Part shown: positions 26,181-36,135 of the stretch, piece by piece
How the letters are laid out: each line of letters opens with the position of its first letter
Position numbering within the stretch: position 1 is the first letter of the stretch
Assembly (NCBI GenBank): GCA_009929855.1
Contig: RZZN01000013.1
Span: forward strand, 1 to 64,000
DNA length: 64,000 nucleotides
Origin: Gammaproteobacteria bacterium
GTDB taxonomy: Bacteria; Pseudomonadota; Gammaproteobacteria; Chromatiales; Chromatiaceae
Direction: 5' to 3'
Notes under the pieces: model-generated
What the model was told of the DNA's origin: nothing
Database searches by the model: none
What the model saw: the letters and a program-made list of their open reading frames with translations, nothing else
Position numbers and translations under genes: made by a program

Positions 26181-28109
26181 ATGCTGCAAGCCATTCGTGA
26201 ACGTGCCCAAGGCTGGATCGCGTGGGTGATCGTTGGACTCATCAGCATCCCGTTCGCCCTCTGGGGCATCCAATCCTATCTCGGTGTCGGTAGTGAACCG
26301 GCCGTGGCCAAGGTCTATGGTGTCGAGATCACCGAGCGCGACCTGAATCAACGTGTCCAGCGTGCCCGCGTCGAGCTGCGCGATCGTCTCGGCGCGGCCT
26401 ATGATCCAGCGCTCTTCGACGAGGCCATGCTACGGACCGAGGTCTTGAACGAGATGATCCAGCAGACGATCTTGCTGGAGACCTCGAATCGGATCGGGAT
26501 GCGGGTGTCGGATCAGGAGGTTCAGTTACAGATCCTCGCTGAGCCCGCGTTTCATCGCGAAGGCCGTTTCGACCGTGAGACCTATGACCGTCTGCTGCGC
26601 ATTCAAGGGCTCTCCCCGGCGCAGTTCGAGGCCCAGCTGCGTCAGCAGTTGATCGGCAATCAGTTGTCCCGCGCGCTTCTGGAGAGTGAGATCCTGACGC
26701 GGGCGGAGCTCGAGCAATACCGACGCTTCATGGGGCAGACTCGCGATCTCGTTTACGCGCGAGTGGCTCTTTCCGAGCATCTGACGGATGAGCCCGTCGA
26801 TGAAGCCGCGATCGAGCAGTTCTACCGTGAGAATGCGGCGCGCTTCCAGATGCCCGAGATGGTCAAGCTCGATTATATCGTCCTCGATGTCGACGAGCTC
26901 GCTCGCGCGACGGGTGATGTCGAAGAGGCCGATCTGCAGCGGATCTACGACGAAGAGCAAATGCGCTTCGGGCGCGCCGAACAGCGCTCGGTGCGCCATC
27001 TCCTGCGCAACATCGCACCGGATGCTGATGCGTCGACCTCTCAAGCCGTCCTGGATGAGATCCAGGCATTGCGTGAGCGGATCTTGGCTGGCGCCGATTT
27101 TGCGGAGATCGCCAAGGTCGAGTCGCAAGATCCCGGGAGTGCCGCAGCTGGCGGATCGCTCGGCACCATCGAGCAGGGCTTGATGGTCCCAGCCTTCGAC
27201 GAGGTCGCGTTCAGCCTCCCGGCGGGTCAGCTCAGCGAGCCAGTGCGCACCCAGTTTGGCTACCACTTGATCGAGGTCACCGAGATCATCCCGGCCCGGG
27301 TACAACCCTTCGACGAGGTCAAAGAAACCCTGCGCGAAGAATACGCCAGACACCAGGCCGAATCCGTCTTTTACGACATCGGCGAGCGTCTCGCAAATTC
27401 CGTGTACGAGTCACCGGATAGCCTGGAGCCAGCCGCGGCTGAGCTTGGGTTAGAGCTGAAACAGAGTGATTGGATCGGCCGTGAGGGCGGTGATGGGGTC
27501 CTCTCTCACCCGCGCGTCATCGCCGCCGCATTCAACGAGGAGGTTCTAGAGTCTCGTCTGAACAGTGATCTGATCGAGCCCGAGCCAGACGTCTTGCGTG
27601 CCGTCGTTTTGCGGGTCTCGGATCATCGTGCCGCGGCGCCTCGACCTTTGGATGAGGCGCGCTCCGAGGTGGTCGAGGCACTGCAACGCGAGCGTGCCAG
27701 CGCGGCGGCAGAGGATGCGGCCAATGCCCTCGCCGAGCAGGTGCGAAAGAATGGTGATTGGCCGGATGATGGAGCGGGTCTCGTGGTCGAGCGGCCGGGC
27801 CCGATCGAGCGCGTGACACCCTCGATCGCGACGGCCATCCGCGATCTTGTCTTCACCCTACCTCTGCCCCTGGACGATGAGCCAAGCGTTGACGTGACTC
27901 GGCTACCCAATGGTGATCTTGCTGTTGTCCAACTCCTCGCGGTCGAGGATGGTGAGCATGACACGTCGGACGATGCGCGGTCCGCCAGCGAGGGACTCTT
28001 GCTTTCGCAGCTGGTCGCTCGTCAAACCATCGCCGCGGTGATGAACGATCTGGAGCGGAGGGCGGAGGTCGAGCGCCGGGCGCTACGAACGGCCGAGACT
28101 GATTTCTAG
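26181..28109 (+). CDS. ppiD: periplasmic folding chaperone PpiD (SurA-N and PpiC domains)
   Basis: PpiD is an inner-membrane-anchored chaperone at the exit of the Sec translocon. The 642-residue protein has one N-terminal membrane helix (IAWVIVGLISIPFALWGI, about residues 12-30), a SurA-N-like domain (to about residue 180), a PpiC-type parvulin domain (about 265-365; QFGYHLIEVTE) and a C-terminal coiled region. Its length is close to E. coli PpiD (623). The lon-hupB-(tRNA)-ppiD order matches other gammaproteobacteria. Confidence 0.93.
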   Translation: MLQAIRERAQGWIAWVIVGLISIPFALWGIQSYLGVGSEPAVAKVYGVEITERDLNQRVQRARVELRDRLGAAYDPALFDEAMLRTEVLNEMIQQTILLETSNRIGMRVSDQEVQLQILAEPAFHREGRFDRETYDRLLRIQGLSPAQFEAQLRQQLIGNQLSRALLESEILTRAELEQYRRFMGQTRDLVYARVALSEHLTDEPVDEAAIEQFYRENAARFQMPEMVKLDYIVLDVDELARATGDVEEADLQRIYDEEQMRFGRAEQRSVRHLLRNIAPDADASTSQAVLDEIQALRERILAGADFAEIAKVESQDPGSAAAGGSLGTIEQGLMVPAFDEVAFSLPAGQLSEPVRTQFGYHLIEVTEIIPARVQPFDEVKETLREEYARHQAESVFYDIGERLANSVYESPDSLEPAAAELGLELKQSDWIGREGGDGVLSHPRVIAAAFNEEVLESRLNSDLIEPEPDVLRAVVLRVSDHRAAAPRPLDEARSEVVEALQRERASAAAEDAANALAEQVRKNGDWPDDGAGLVVERPGPIERVTPSIATAIRDLVFTLPLPLDDEPSVDVTRLPNGDLAVVQLLAVEDGEHDTSDDARSASEGLLLSQLVARQTIAAVMNDLERRAEVERRALRTAETDF

Positions 28110-28123
28110 TCCTCATCCGAGCG

Positions 28124-28144
28124 GGCGCGACCTCGAGTCGCGCC
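28124..28144. other. hairpin after ppiD
   Basis: A perfect 8-bp stem (GGCGCGAC / GTCGCGCC) with a CTCGA loop lies 15 bp after ppiD in the convergent gap to fabI. No T-run is present. It is the likely 3' end structure of the ppiD message. Confidence 0.45.
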
Positions 28145-28283
28145 GCGCGAGTGATATTGCACAGATCTGGATGTGTTCTCATCGAGGATGTTTCGGCATC
28201 GATCCATCCTCATCGACTTGGCCACATCCCTGCATTGCCTGCTGTGCGCCGCTCGCGGTCACTCCACCGAAGCGCGACGAGCC

Positions 28284-29060
28284 TTAGCCCAGGCCAAGGA
28301 TGTGATACCCGGTATCGACGTAGAGCACGTCACCGGTGATCCCGCTGGCGAGGTCGGAGCAGAGGAATGCGGCCGCATTGCCGACTTCCGTGATGGTGAC
28401 ATTCCGACGCAATGGTGTGCGTTCCTCGACCTGTTTCAACATGTCACGAAAGTCCGAGATTCCTGCTGCCGCCAGGGTGCGGATCGGGCCCGCCGAAACG
28501 GCATTGACACGGGTACCGTGCGGGCCCAGCGAGGCGGCCAGATATCGAACATTCGCCTCGAGACTCGCCTTTGCGACACCCATGACATTGTAGTTCGGGA
28601 CGGCCCGCACGGCACCCAGATAGGTCATGGTGAGCAGAGCACCGTTGCGGCCATCCATCAGGTCTCGACTGGCTTTCGCAAGTGCGGCGAAGCTGTATGA
28701 GCTGATGTCATGGGCCGTGGCGAAGCCCTCGCGGGTGACCGCATCGACATAATCACCCTCGAGCTGATCGCGCGGCGCGAAAGCAACCGAATGCACGATG
28801 GCATCCAGGCCGTCCCAGTGCCCTGCGATGGCCTTGAACAATGCCTCGATGTCCGTGTCACTGCCCACGTCGAGCGGAAGTACCAGGTCCGAGCCACACT
28901 TGGCGGCCATCTCTTCAACGCGCGATTTCAATTTATCGTTCTGGTAGGTCAAGGCGATCTCGGCCCCCTCGCGATACATGGCCTCGGCACAGCCCCAAGC
29001 GATGGAGCGGTTGCTTGCGACACCGGTGATCAGGATCTTTTTTCCGTTCAGGAATCCCAT
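28284..29060 (-). CDS. fabI: enoyl-[acyl-carrier-protein] reductase [NADH] FabI
   Basis: FabI catalyses the last reduction step of fatty-acid elongation. The 258-residue short-chain dehydrogenase-like protein has the FabI nucleotide-binding motif [11 protein letters not shown] and the catalytic Y-x6-K in [13 protein letters not shown]. Length equals typical FabI (about 260). MGFLNGKK is the expected N-terminus; upstream in-frame codons have no such similarity. It is convergent with ppiD and divergent from the peptide transporter genes. Confidence 0.96.
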   Translation of the reverse strand: MGFLNGKKILITGVASNRSIAWGCAEAMYREGAEIALTYQNDKLKSRVEEMAAKCGSDLVLPLDVGSDTDIEALFKAIAGHWDGLDAIVHSVAFAPRDQLEGDYVDAVTREGFATAHDISSYSFAALAKASRDLMDGRNGALLTMTYLGAVRAVPNYNVMGVAKASLEANVRYLAASLGPHGTRVNAVSAGPIRTLAAAGISDFRDMLKQVEERTPLRRNVTITEVGNAAAFLCSDLASGITGDVLYVDTGYHILGLG

Positions 29061-29271
29061 GGCTCGATGGTCTCTTTGGTCTATGATTGAGGCTTGGTGC
29101 AGCGCCGGCTGGTTGAATGGGTGTGGCGGGTGTTGCTCCGCGCGAGAGGCCAATGCGATCGACACGGCCCTCGGATCATTCTTGTCTCATCCATCACGGT
29201 GGTGCCCCGAGGGGAAATCTTAACATGATGTCGAGTCGGTCACCCTGGCCCGGCAAGCCGAGGCCTTTGGC

Positions 29272-31434
29272 ATGCAGCGGATGATCCGGTGGGTTCTCCT
29301 GTCGGGTTTGCTCGTCTGGCTCATGGCGGGGTGTGGCGAGGGGGTGTGGAATAACCCCTATCCCCCCGAAGACGCCACCGCCAACACCTTCTACAGCTCC
29401 TTCGCGGCTCGGCCCAAGCATCTGGATCCGGCCCGTGCATATAGCTCGGACGAGTACGGCTTCATCGCGCAGATCTATGAGCCACCTCTGCAATATCATT
29501 TTCTGTTCCAGCCCTATCGACTTGTTCCACTGACCGCGGGTGTCCTTCCCACCCCAATCTATCGTGACGCCGATGGTCAGCAGCTCCCACCCGATGCCCA
29601 GCCGGAGACGATCGATCGCAGTGAGTATCTGATTCGGATCATGCCGGGGATCCGTTATCAGCCGCATCCGGCGTTGGCGCTCGACGACCAGGGGGCATAT
29701 CGTTACCACGCGTTGACCGCGGCGGATCTGCGTGGCATCAACCGCCTCGCCGATTTCACCCAAACCGGGACGCGTGAGCTGATCGCTGATGATTATGTTT
29801 ATCAGATCAAGCGTTTGGCTGCCCCGTGGGCGCATTCGCCGATCGCGGGCGTGATGAAGAAACAGATCATCGGATTCGCGGCCTTGGCCGAGGCGCTGGA
29901 CGCGGATGGCGAGATGACGCCCGCGGAGCGGGTCGAGCGACTGCGCACGGCCGTTCTCGAGGGGGTGACGCTGATCGATCGCTATACCTACCGCATCAGC
30001 ATCCAGGGCAAGTATCCGCAATTTCTCTATTGGCTCGCCATGCCTTTTTTCGCCCCGCTGCCCTGGGAGGCCGAGTACTTCTACGCTCAGCCTGGCCTGC
30101 GTGAGCGCAACATCACCCTGGATTGGTATCCGCTCGGCACCGGGCCCTTCATGCTCGGTGAGAACAATCCGAATCTGCGCATGGTGCTCGATCGCAACCC
30201 CAATTTCCGCGGTGAGTCCTATCCGGATGAGGGGATGCCGGAGGACCTCGTGTCGGGCCTGCTCGCCGACGCCGGGCAGCCGATGCCGTTCCTCGATCGA
30301 GCTGTCTACAGTCTTGAAAAGGAGAGCATTCCGCGCTGGAACAAGTTCATCCAGGGCTATTACGACAACTCCGGCATCGCTTCAGACGCCTTCGACCAAG
30401 CGGTGCGTATCGACGCCCGAGGTGAGCCGGTGCTCACCGAAGACTTGTCGGCGCGTGGCGTTGCGCTATCGACATCGATCGAGCCTAGCGTGATGTACAT
30501 GGGATTCAACATGCTGGATCCGGTGGTCGGGGGTGATTCGGAGCGTGCGCGTCTGTTACGTCGAGCGATCTCGATCGCGGTCGATTTCGAGGAATTCATC
30601 TCCATCTTCGCCAACGGACGCGGGCTGCCGGCACAAGGTCCAATCCCACCTGGCATCTTCGGCAACCGCGAGGGCGAGAACGGCATCAATCCCTATGTCT
30701 ACGAATGGGAGGGAGTACAGGCGGTCCGCCGCGATCTAGGCGAGGCGCGTGAACTGATGGAGCAGGCCGGCTATGCTGGTGGTCGTGATCCAGCGACCGG
30801 GCGGGCGCTCGCCATCCACTACGAAGCGGTGGCGACAGGGCCCGACGACCGTGCACGGTTGGCCTGGATCCGTAAACAATTTGCCAAGCTCGGGATCGAT
30901 CTGATCATCCGCTCGACGGATTACAACCGGTTTCAAGAGAAGATGCGCAATGGGACCGGACAGGTCTTCATGTGGGGTTGGAACGCAGACTATCCGGATC
31001 CAGAGAATTTTCTGTTCCTGCTCTATGGGCCCAACGGCAAGGTGGAGCATCAGGGCGAGAATGCGGCCAACTATGCCAACCCAGAGTTCGATCGACTCTT
31101 CAATCGCATGCGTTTCATGGACGACGGGCCTGAGCGCCAAGCCGTGATCGATCGGATGCTCGAGATCGCGCGTGCCGATGCGCCTTGGCTTTGGGGCTTC
31201 AACCCCATGTCATTCACGCTCCATCATCAGTGGCTGACCAATGCGCGTCCCAATCAGATGGCGAACAATACCCTGAAATATCGACGAATCGATACCGTGC
31301 AGCGCCAGCGCATGCGCCTTGCATGGAACACTCCAGTGGTGTGGCCACTCTGGATCATGGGCGGCCTGATGCTGTTGGTGATCCTGCCGGCGCTCTGGCT
31401 GATGCGACGTCGCGAACGGAGCACGGCACTGTGA
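29272..31434 (+). CDS. peptide-type ABC transporter substrate-binding lipoprotein with C-terminal membrane anchor
   Basis: This is an SBP_bac_5 (family 5) extracellular solute-binding protein of 720 residues. It begins with a lipoprotein signal ending LMAGC (lipidated C21) and has the family's ARPKHLDPARAY region near the mature start. Unusually, the C-terminus carries a second hydrophobic helix (LWIMGGLMLLVILPALWLM) followed by an RRRER stop-transfer sequence, so it may be anchored at both ends. The final stop overlaps the GTG of the permease gene. Substrate unknown; oligopeptides are likely from the family. Confidence 0.9.
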   Translation: MQRMIRWVLLSGLLVWLMAGCGEGVWNNPYPPEDATANTFYSSFAARPKHLDPARAYSSDEYGFIAQIYEPPLQYHFLFQPYRLVPLTAGVLPTPIYRDADGQQLPPDAQPETIDRSEYLIRIMPGIRYQPHPALALDDQGAYRYHALTAADLRGINRLADFTQTGTRELIADDYVYQIKRLAAPWAHSPIAGVMKKQIIGFAALAEALDADGEMTPAERVERLRTAVLEGVTLIDRYTYRISIQGKYPQFLYWLAMPFFAPLPWEAEYFYAQPGLRERNITLDWYPLGTGPFMLGENNPNLRMVLDRNPNFRGESYPDEGMPEDLVSGLLADAGQPMPFLDRAVYSLEKESIPRWNKFIQGYYDNSGIASDAFDQAVRIDARGEPVLTEDLSARGVALSTSIEPSVMYMGFNMLDPVVGGDSERARLLRRAISIAVDFEEFISIFANGRGLPAQGPIPPGIFGNREGENGINPYVYEWEGVQAVRRDLGEARELMEQAGYAGGRDPATGRALAIHYEAVATGPDDRARLAWIRKQFAKLGIDLIIRSTDYNRFQEKMRNGTGQVFMWGWNADYPDPENFLFLLYGPNGKVEHQGENAANYANPEFDRLFNRMRFMDDGPERQAVIDRMLEIARADAPWLWGFNPMSFTLHHQWLTNARPNQMANNTLKYRRIDTVQRQRMRLAWNTPVVWPLWIMGGLMLLVILPALWLMRRRERSTAL

Positions 31435-32408
31435 CCGCCTATATCATTCGACGTCTGCTCTATGCCATTCCGATCCTGATCGGGGTCAACCTGATCACCT
31501 TCGTGCTCTTCTTCGTGGTCAACTCACCCGATGACATGGCGCGGATGCAGCTCGGTGACAAACGGGTCACCGAGACCGCGATCGAGAGTTGGAAACAAGC
31601 GCATGGATATGCCAAGCCGCTGCTCTACAATCCCGAGGCCGCAGGGATCGGGCGGCTCACCGAGACCATCTTCTTCGAGAAGTCGATTCGATTGTTCATC
31701 TTCGATTTCGGCTCATCCGATACCGGACGCGACATCGGTCATGATATCGCTCAGCGGATGTGGCCGAGCCTTGCCATCGCGGTCCCGGTCCTGCTTGTGG
31801 GCTTGGCCTTCAATATCTCTTATGCACTCTTGATCGTCTTCTTTCGCGCGACCTACATCGACTTCGCGAGCGTGGTGCTACTCGTGGCCATGATGTCTGT
31901 ATCCGGTCTCTTCTATATCATCGGTGGCCAGTTTCTGCTCAGCAAGCTGTTTCATCTCGTGCCCATCTCGGGTTACGACACCGGGCTTCAGGCATGGAAG
32001 TTCCTGATCTTGCCAGTGATCATCGGCGTGATCAGTGGGATTGGTGCAGGGACACGTTGGTATCGAACACTCTTCCTCGAGGAGATCTCGCGCGACTATG
32101 TGCGCACGGCGCGCGCGAAGGGTTTGAGCGAGTCGCGCGTGCTCTTCGGTCATGTGCTGAAAAATGCCTTGATCCCGATCCTGACCGGTGTCGTGGTGGT
32201 TCTGCCCTTGCTCTTCATGGGCAGTTTGATCAGCGAGTCATTCTTTGGTATCCCGGGGCTCGGCAGCTACACGATCGATGCCATCAACAGTCAGGATTTC
32301 GCGATCGTGCGCGCCATGGTCTTCCTTGGCGCCGTCCTCTATATCGTTGGTCTGATCCTGACCGATCTTTCATACACGTTCGTCGATCCGCGGGTGAGAC
32401 TGGCATAA
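31431..32408 (+). CDS. ABC transporter permease (OppB/DppB type)
   Basis: The 325-residue inner-membrane permease starts at GTG (VTAYIIRRLLYAIPIL), overlapping the upstream stop. It has about six membrane segments and the EAA-loop region (YVRTARAKGLSESRVLFGHVLKNALIP) that contacts the ATPase. The N-terminal IIRRLLYAIP motif is typical of OppB/DppB/YejB. With the second permease and the fused ATPase it makes a complete importer. The longer open frame upstream lies inside the binding-protein gene and is not used. Confidence 0.92.
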   Translation: MTAYIIRRLLYAIPILIGVNLITFVLFFVVNSPDDMARMQLGDKRVTETAIESWKQAHGYAKPLLYNPEAAGIGRLTETIFFEKSIRLFIFDFGSSDTGRDIGHDIAQRMWPSLAIAVPVLLVGLAFNISYALLIVFFRATYIDFASVVLLVAMMSVSGLFYIIGGQFLLSKLFHLVPISGYDTGLQAWKFLILPVIIGVISGIGAGTRWYRTLFLEEISRDYVRTARAKGLSESRVLFGHVLKNALIPILTGVVVVLPLLFMGSLISESFFGIPGLGSYTIDAINSQDFAIVRAMVFLGAVLYIVGLILTDLSYTFVDPRVRLA

Positions 32409-32575
32409 TGAGTCGACACCCGCGTGCGCTTGGCGGCGGATCGGCGATCCCCGCGCCGGGCGAGATGGAGACATCCATGTCCGTACGCTGTCCAGATCGA
32501 ATCGAGGGTGCGCGACTCACCACAGCGCGGCCTCGGGCGCGGTCCGAGCTGACGAGATCAATTCGATGCCGCTGA
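32408..32575 (+). CDS. possible 55-residue bridging frame between the two permeases
   Basis: The gap between the permease genes is filled by an open frame whose ATG overlaps the first permease stop (TAATG) and whose stop lies 10 bp inside the second permease gene. The product is basic and has no recognisable motif. It may only keep ribosomes moving (translational coupling) or be chance in GC-rich DNA. Confidence that it makes a stable protein is low. Confidence 0.25.
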   Translation: MSRHPRALGGGSAIPAPGEMETSMSVRCPDRIEGARLTTARPRARSELTRSIRCR

Positions 32576-33996
32576 TCCCGGTCGTGCTCTGGACCGATGC
32601 GCTGGTCTATCTGTTGATCCTGTTGATCCTGTTGATCGTGGGGTTCGCGCTCTATACGGTGCGCCATGAGCATCTGCGCGCACCTTGGCTGCGTGTATTT
32701 CGCTCACGGGTGGGGATGGCGACCAGCGTCCTCTTGGGCTTCTACGTGGTCGTTGGCGTGCTCGATACAGTGCACTTCCGGCTCAAGCTCGATCAGCCAG
32801 CCACGGACGTCTCCACGCCGATCCGCTATGCGCCGGAGGTACTGAGTCTGCTCGATGTCATCACGAGCGGATTGCGCGAACGTCAAGAGAAGAGCTACTC
32901 GGCCCCTTTTGCGGCGCATCTGTTCGTCAAGGAGGCGATCGAGCAGCCAGATGGCACATTGCTTCGTGATTATCCCCGCCTGGTCCACGGGGGCGCCCAT
33001 CTCGATGATCCAGCCCGACAACGGGGCCTCGACATCGCCTGGCGCGCGCTCTGGGGCGTGCTGCAGGGTCTGCTGATCAGCGTAATGAGCCTGAGCGGTC
33101 TCATCTGGATGATGGCGCGCGCGCGCGGCGAATCGGTCGGCAGCACCCGCGCGGCGATCTTGGCCGGCCGTGGGCCGCTCCCATGGCGATACGCCTTTGC
33201 CATGCTGGCCATCCTCATCGTCTTGATCCTGGTTGCCGCCGAGCTGTCGGCGAAGTATCACATCATGGGCACCGACAAGGTCGGGGAGGATGTCTTCTAT
33301 CAGACCCTGAAGAGCATTCGCACTGGTCTGCTGATCGGCACCCTGACGACCCTGGTGATGCTTCCGGCCGCCCTGCTGTTGGGCATCATGGCCGGGTACT
33401 TCCGCGGCTGGATTGATGATGTCATCCAATACATCTATACCACGCTCAACTCCATCCCGGGCGTGCTCTTGATCGCCGCGGCCATCCTGTTGCTCGAGGT
33501 CTACATGAGCAACAATGCCGATCAGTTTGCGAGTCTGGTCGAGCGCGCCGACCTGCGACTCTTGTTTCTTTGCTTGATTCTGGGCGTCACCAGCTGGACC
33601 GGGCTCTGTCGGTTGCTGCGTGGCGAATCACTGAAGCTGCGTGAGGTGGAATATGTACAGGCCGCCACGGCACTCGGTGTCGGGCATGTCACGGTGATCA
33701 CGCGCCATATCCTGCCGAACGTCATGCACCTGGTGCTGATTACGCTGGTGCTCGATTTCAGCGGGCTGGTGCTTGCCGAGGCGGTTCTATCCTATGTCAA
33801 TATCGGTGTCGATCCGAGCATGCACTCCTGGGGAAACATGATCAACGGTGCGCGACTCGAGCTTGCGCGTGACCCAGTCGTTTGGTGGTCCTTGACCGCG
33901 GCCTTCGTCTTCATGTTCGTCCTGGTGCTGGCGGCCAATCTCTTCGCCGATGTCGTGCGCGACGCGTTCGATCCGCGTCTGAGGACAGCGCTGTGA
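32566..33996 (+). CDS. ABC transporter permease (OppC/DppC type) with extra N-terminal module
   Basis: This 476-residue permease has a usual DppC/OppC-type core in its second half (MGTDKVGEDVFYQTLKSIRTGL and the EAA loop EVEYVQAATALGVGHVTVI). The first half adds two or three membrane helices and a soluble stretch of about 80 residues (about 80-160). OppC/DppC are usually about 300 residues, so the N-terminal part is an extension. The stop overlaps the GTG of the ATPase gene. Confidence 0.9.
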   Translation: MPLIPVVLWTDALVYLLILLILLIVGFALYTVRHEHLRAPWLRVFRSRVGMATSVLLGFYVVVGVLDTVHFRLKLDQPATDVSTPIRYAPEVLSLLDVITSGLRERQEKSYSAPFAAHLFVKEAIEQPDGTLLRDYPRLVHGGAHLDDPARQRGLDIAWRALWGVLQGLLISVMSLSGLIWMMARARGESVGSTRAAILAGRGPLPWRYAFAMLAILIVLILVAAELSAKYHIMGTDKVGEDVFYQTLKSIRTGLLIGTLTTLVMLPAALLLGIMAGYFRGWIDDVIQYIYTTLNSIPGVLLIAAAILLLEVYMSNNADQFASLVERADLRLLFLCLILGVTSWTGLCRLLRGESLKLREVEYVQAATALGVGHVTVITRHILPNVMHLVLITLVLDFSGLVLAEAVLSYVNIGVDPSMHSWGNMINGARLELARDPVVWWSLTAAFVFMFVLVLAANLFADVVRDAFDPRLRTAL

Positions 33997-36026
33997 GCAC
34001 GCGTGATGATGTGCTGCTCCGGGTCGAGGGCCTGACCGTCCAGCTCGGCGATCCGGCGCGCCCTGCTCGTGTGCTCGAGGCGGTCGATCTCAGTCTGCGC
34101 CAGGGTGAGACCTGTGCGCTCCTCGGCGAGTCAGGATGTGGAAAATCCATGACCGCCTTGTCATTGATGCGACTCCTGCCGCCATCCGGACGGGTCCTCG
34201 GCGGCTCGGTCAGGCTGCGCGACACCGACCTGCTGCGCCTGACCGAGGCCGAGATGCGTCGGGTGCGCGGGGGGCGCATGGCGATGATCTTTCAGGAGCC
34301 GCAAACCTCCTTGAATCCAGTCATGAGTGTCGGCGATCAGATCGGCGAGGCCGTGCGACTCCACGGTGAAGGCAGGCGGGCGCCGGCCGCCGAGCGGGTC
34401 TTGGCCTTGATGAAAGCGGTCGGGATCCCGGATCCGGCACGCCGGGTCAAGGAATATCCGCATCAACTCTCGGGCGGGATGAAGCAGCGGATCATGATCG
34501 CGATGGCCCTGGCCGGTGATCCCGAGCTGCTGATCGCCGACGAGCCGACCACGGCCCTGGATGTGACGATCCAAGCCCAGGTTCTGGGTCTCTTGAAGGA
34601 TCTGCGACAGCGCAGCGGGATGGCCGTGTTGTTGATCACCCACGATCTTGGGGTGGTCGCCGAGACGGCGGATCGTCTCGCGGTGATGTATGCTGGACAG
34701 ATCGTGGAGACGGCCACGACCGCGGAGTTTTTCAAGTCGCCTGGGCATCCTTACAGCCGCCGCTTGATGTCGAGCCTGCCGGCGGCGGACAAGCGTCATG
34801 CGCGACTGGCCGTGATCCCTGGGCGGGTGCCAAGTCTCGAACGCGTCTTCCACGGTTGTCGCTTTGCCGAGCGTTGCGATTCGGCCAGTCCGCGATGCCA
34901 TTGCGATGAGCCCGCTTGGCATCGACTCTCGAGTGGGCAGTCCGTTCGCTGCCACCTGTTCGATCCGCTCGAGAACCTGCCTTCGCAAGAGCGGCGCCCG
35001 GGTACCCAGGATCGACCGGGCACGCCCAATCAACTGGCCGGGTTCCAGCGAGGGAGCGAGCCGCTGTTGCGGGTCAGGGGCCTGAAGGTCTACTTTCCGA
35101 TCCATCGCGGGGTCTTTCGGCGTGTCGTCGGGCAGGTCCATGCCGTCGATGGGGTGAGCTTCGACCTGCATGCCGGTCGGACACTGGCACTCGTGGGCGA
35201 GTCCGGCTGCGGCAAGACGACCACGGGCAAGGGTCTCTTACAGCTCACGGTGCCCAGCGGCGGCTCGATTCGCTATCAGGATACCGAGCTCAACGGATTG
35301 AGGCATCGACAGATGCGGCCATTTCGCAAGGATCTGCAGATCATCTTCCAGGATCCCTATGCTGCAATGAATCCACGCATGCTGGTGGGTGATCTGATCG
35401 GCGAGGGTCTCCAGGCGCTCAAGATCCATGCGACACGCGCTGCCCGCGAGCGGCGAGTTGCCGAGCTTCTGGAGCTGGTCGGGATGGACTCATCCGCCGC
35501 TGCTCGCTATCCCCATGAATTCTCGGGTGGGCAGCGACAGCGCATCTGTATCGCGCGGGCGCTTGCGGTCGAGCCCAGGCTGATCGTCTGCGATGAGCCG
35601 ACAAGCGCCTTGGATGTCTCGGTCCAAGCGCAGATCCTGAATCTACTCAAGGATCTGCAAGATCGACTTGGCCTCGCCTATCTGTTCATCACACACGACA
35701 TCGCAGTCGTTTCCTATCTGGCGCACGCGGTGGCGGTCATGTATCTAGGGCGTGTCGTCGAGCATGGGTCGGTCGACGAGATTCTGGAGGATCCTCGTCA
35801 TCCCTATACCCGCGCGCTCCTGTCTGCGGTTCCTGTGGTGGACCCGACGCGGCGACGCAGCCTCATCCGTCTGGAAGGGGATATGCCCTCGCCCATCGAT
35901 CGACCCCAGGGGTGCCATTTCCATCCACGCTGCCCGCAAGCGATCGCTGCCTGTCGGAACGCCTATCCCGAGGAGCAACGCTTGAGCGAGTCGCGGCTGG
36001 TGCACTGTTGGTTGGCCTTGGCCTAG
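33993..36026 (+). CDS. fused dual-domain ABC transporter ATPase (DppD-DppF / YejF type)
   Basis: Two complete ATPase domains are fused in one 677-residue protein. NBD1 has Walker A GESGCGKS and signature LSGGMKQR; NBD2 has GESGCGKTT and FSGGQRQR. Each ends with the oligopeptide-transporter C-terminal cysteine motif (CRFAERCDSASPRC and CHFHPRCPQAIAAC). This is the YejF-like architecture and powers the two upstream permeases. It starts at GTG 33993, overlapping the permease stop (GTGA). Confidence 0.93.
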   Translation: MSTRDDVLLRVEGLTVQLGDPARPARVLEAVDLSLRQGETCALLGESGCGKSMTALSLMRLLPPSGRVLGGSVRLRDTDLLRLTEAEMRRVRGGRMAMIFQEPQTSLNPVMSVGDQIGEAVRLHGEGRRAPAAERVLALMKAVGIPDPARRVKEYPHQLSGGMKQRIMIAMALAGDPELLIADEPTTALDVTIQAQVLGLLKDLRQRSGMAVLLITHDLGVVAETADRLAVMYAGQIVETATTAEFFKSPGHPYSRRLMSSLPAADKRHARLAVIPGRVPSLERVFHGCRFAERCDSASPRCHCDEPAWHRLSSGQSVRCHLFDPLENLPSQERRPGTQDRPGTPNQLAGFQRGSEPLLRVRGLKVYFPIHRGVFRRVVGQVHAVDGVSFDLHAGRTLALVGESGCGKTTTGKGLLQLTVPSGGSIRYQDTELNGLRHRQMRPFRKDLQIIFQDPYAAMNPRMLVGDLIGEGLQALKIHATRAARERRVAELLELVGMDSSAAARYPHEFSGGQRQRICIARALAVEPRLIVCDEPTSALDVSVQAQILNLLKDLQDRLGLAYLFITHDIAVVSYLAHAVAVMYLGRVVEHGSVDEILEDPRHPYTRALLSAVPVVDPTRRRSLIRLEGDMPSPIDRPQGCHFHPRCPQAIAACRNAYPEEQRLSESRLVHCWLALA

Positions 36027-36135
36027 TCCGGAGGGCCTGGGTTCCTGATTGGAATGGAGTGCTTGCTGGCCGGGCTTGCCCGGCTTATGTTGAGCCTATT
36101 CAGCACGGTCTCGCTACTGATCTAAACGAGCGGAC

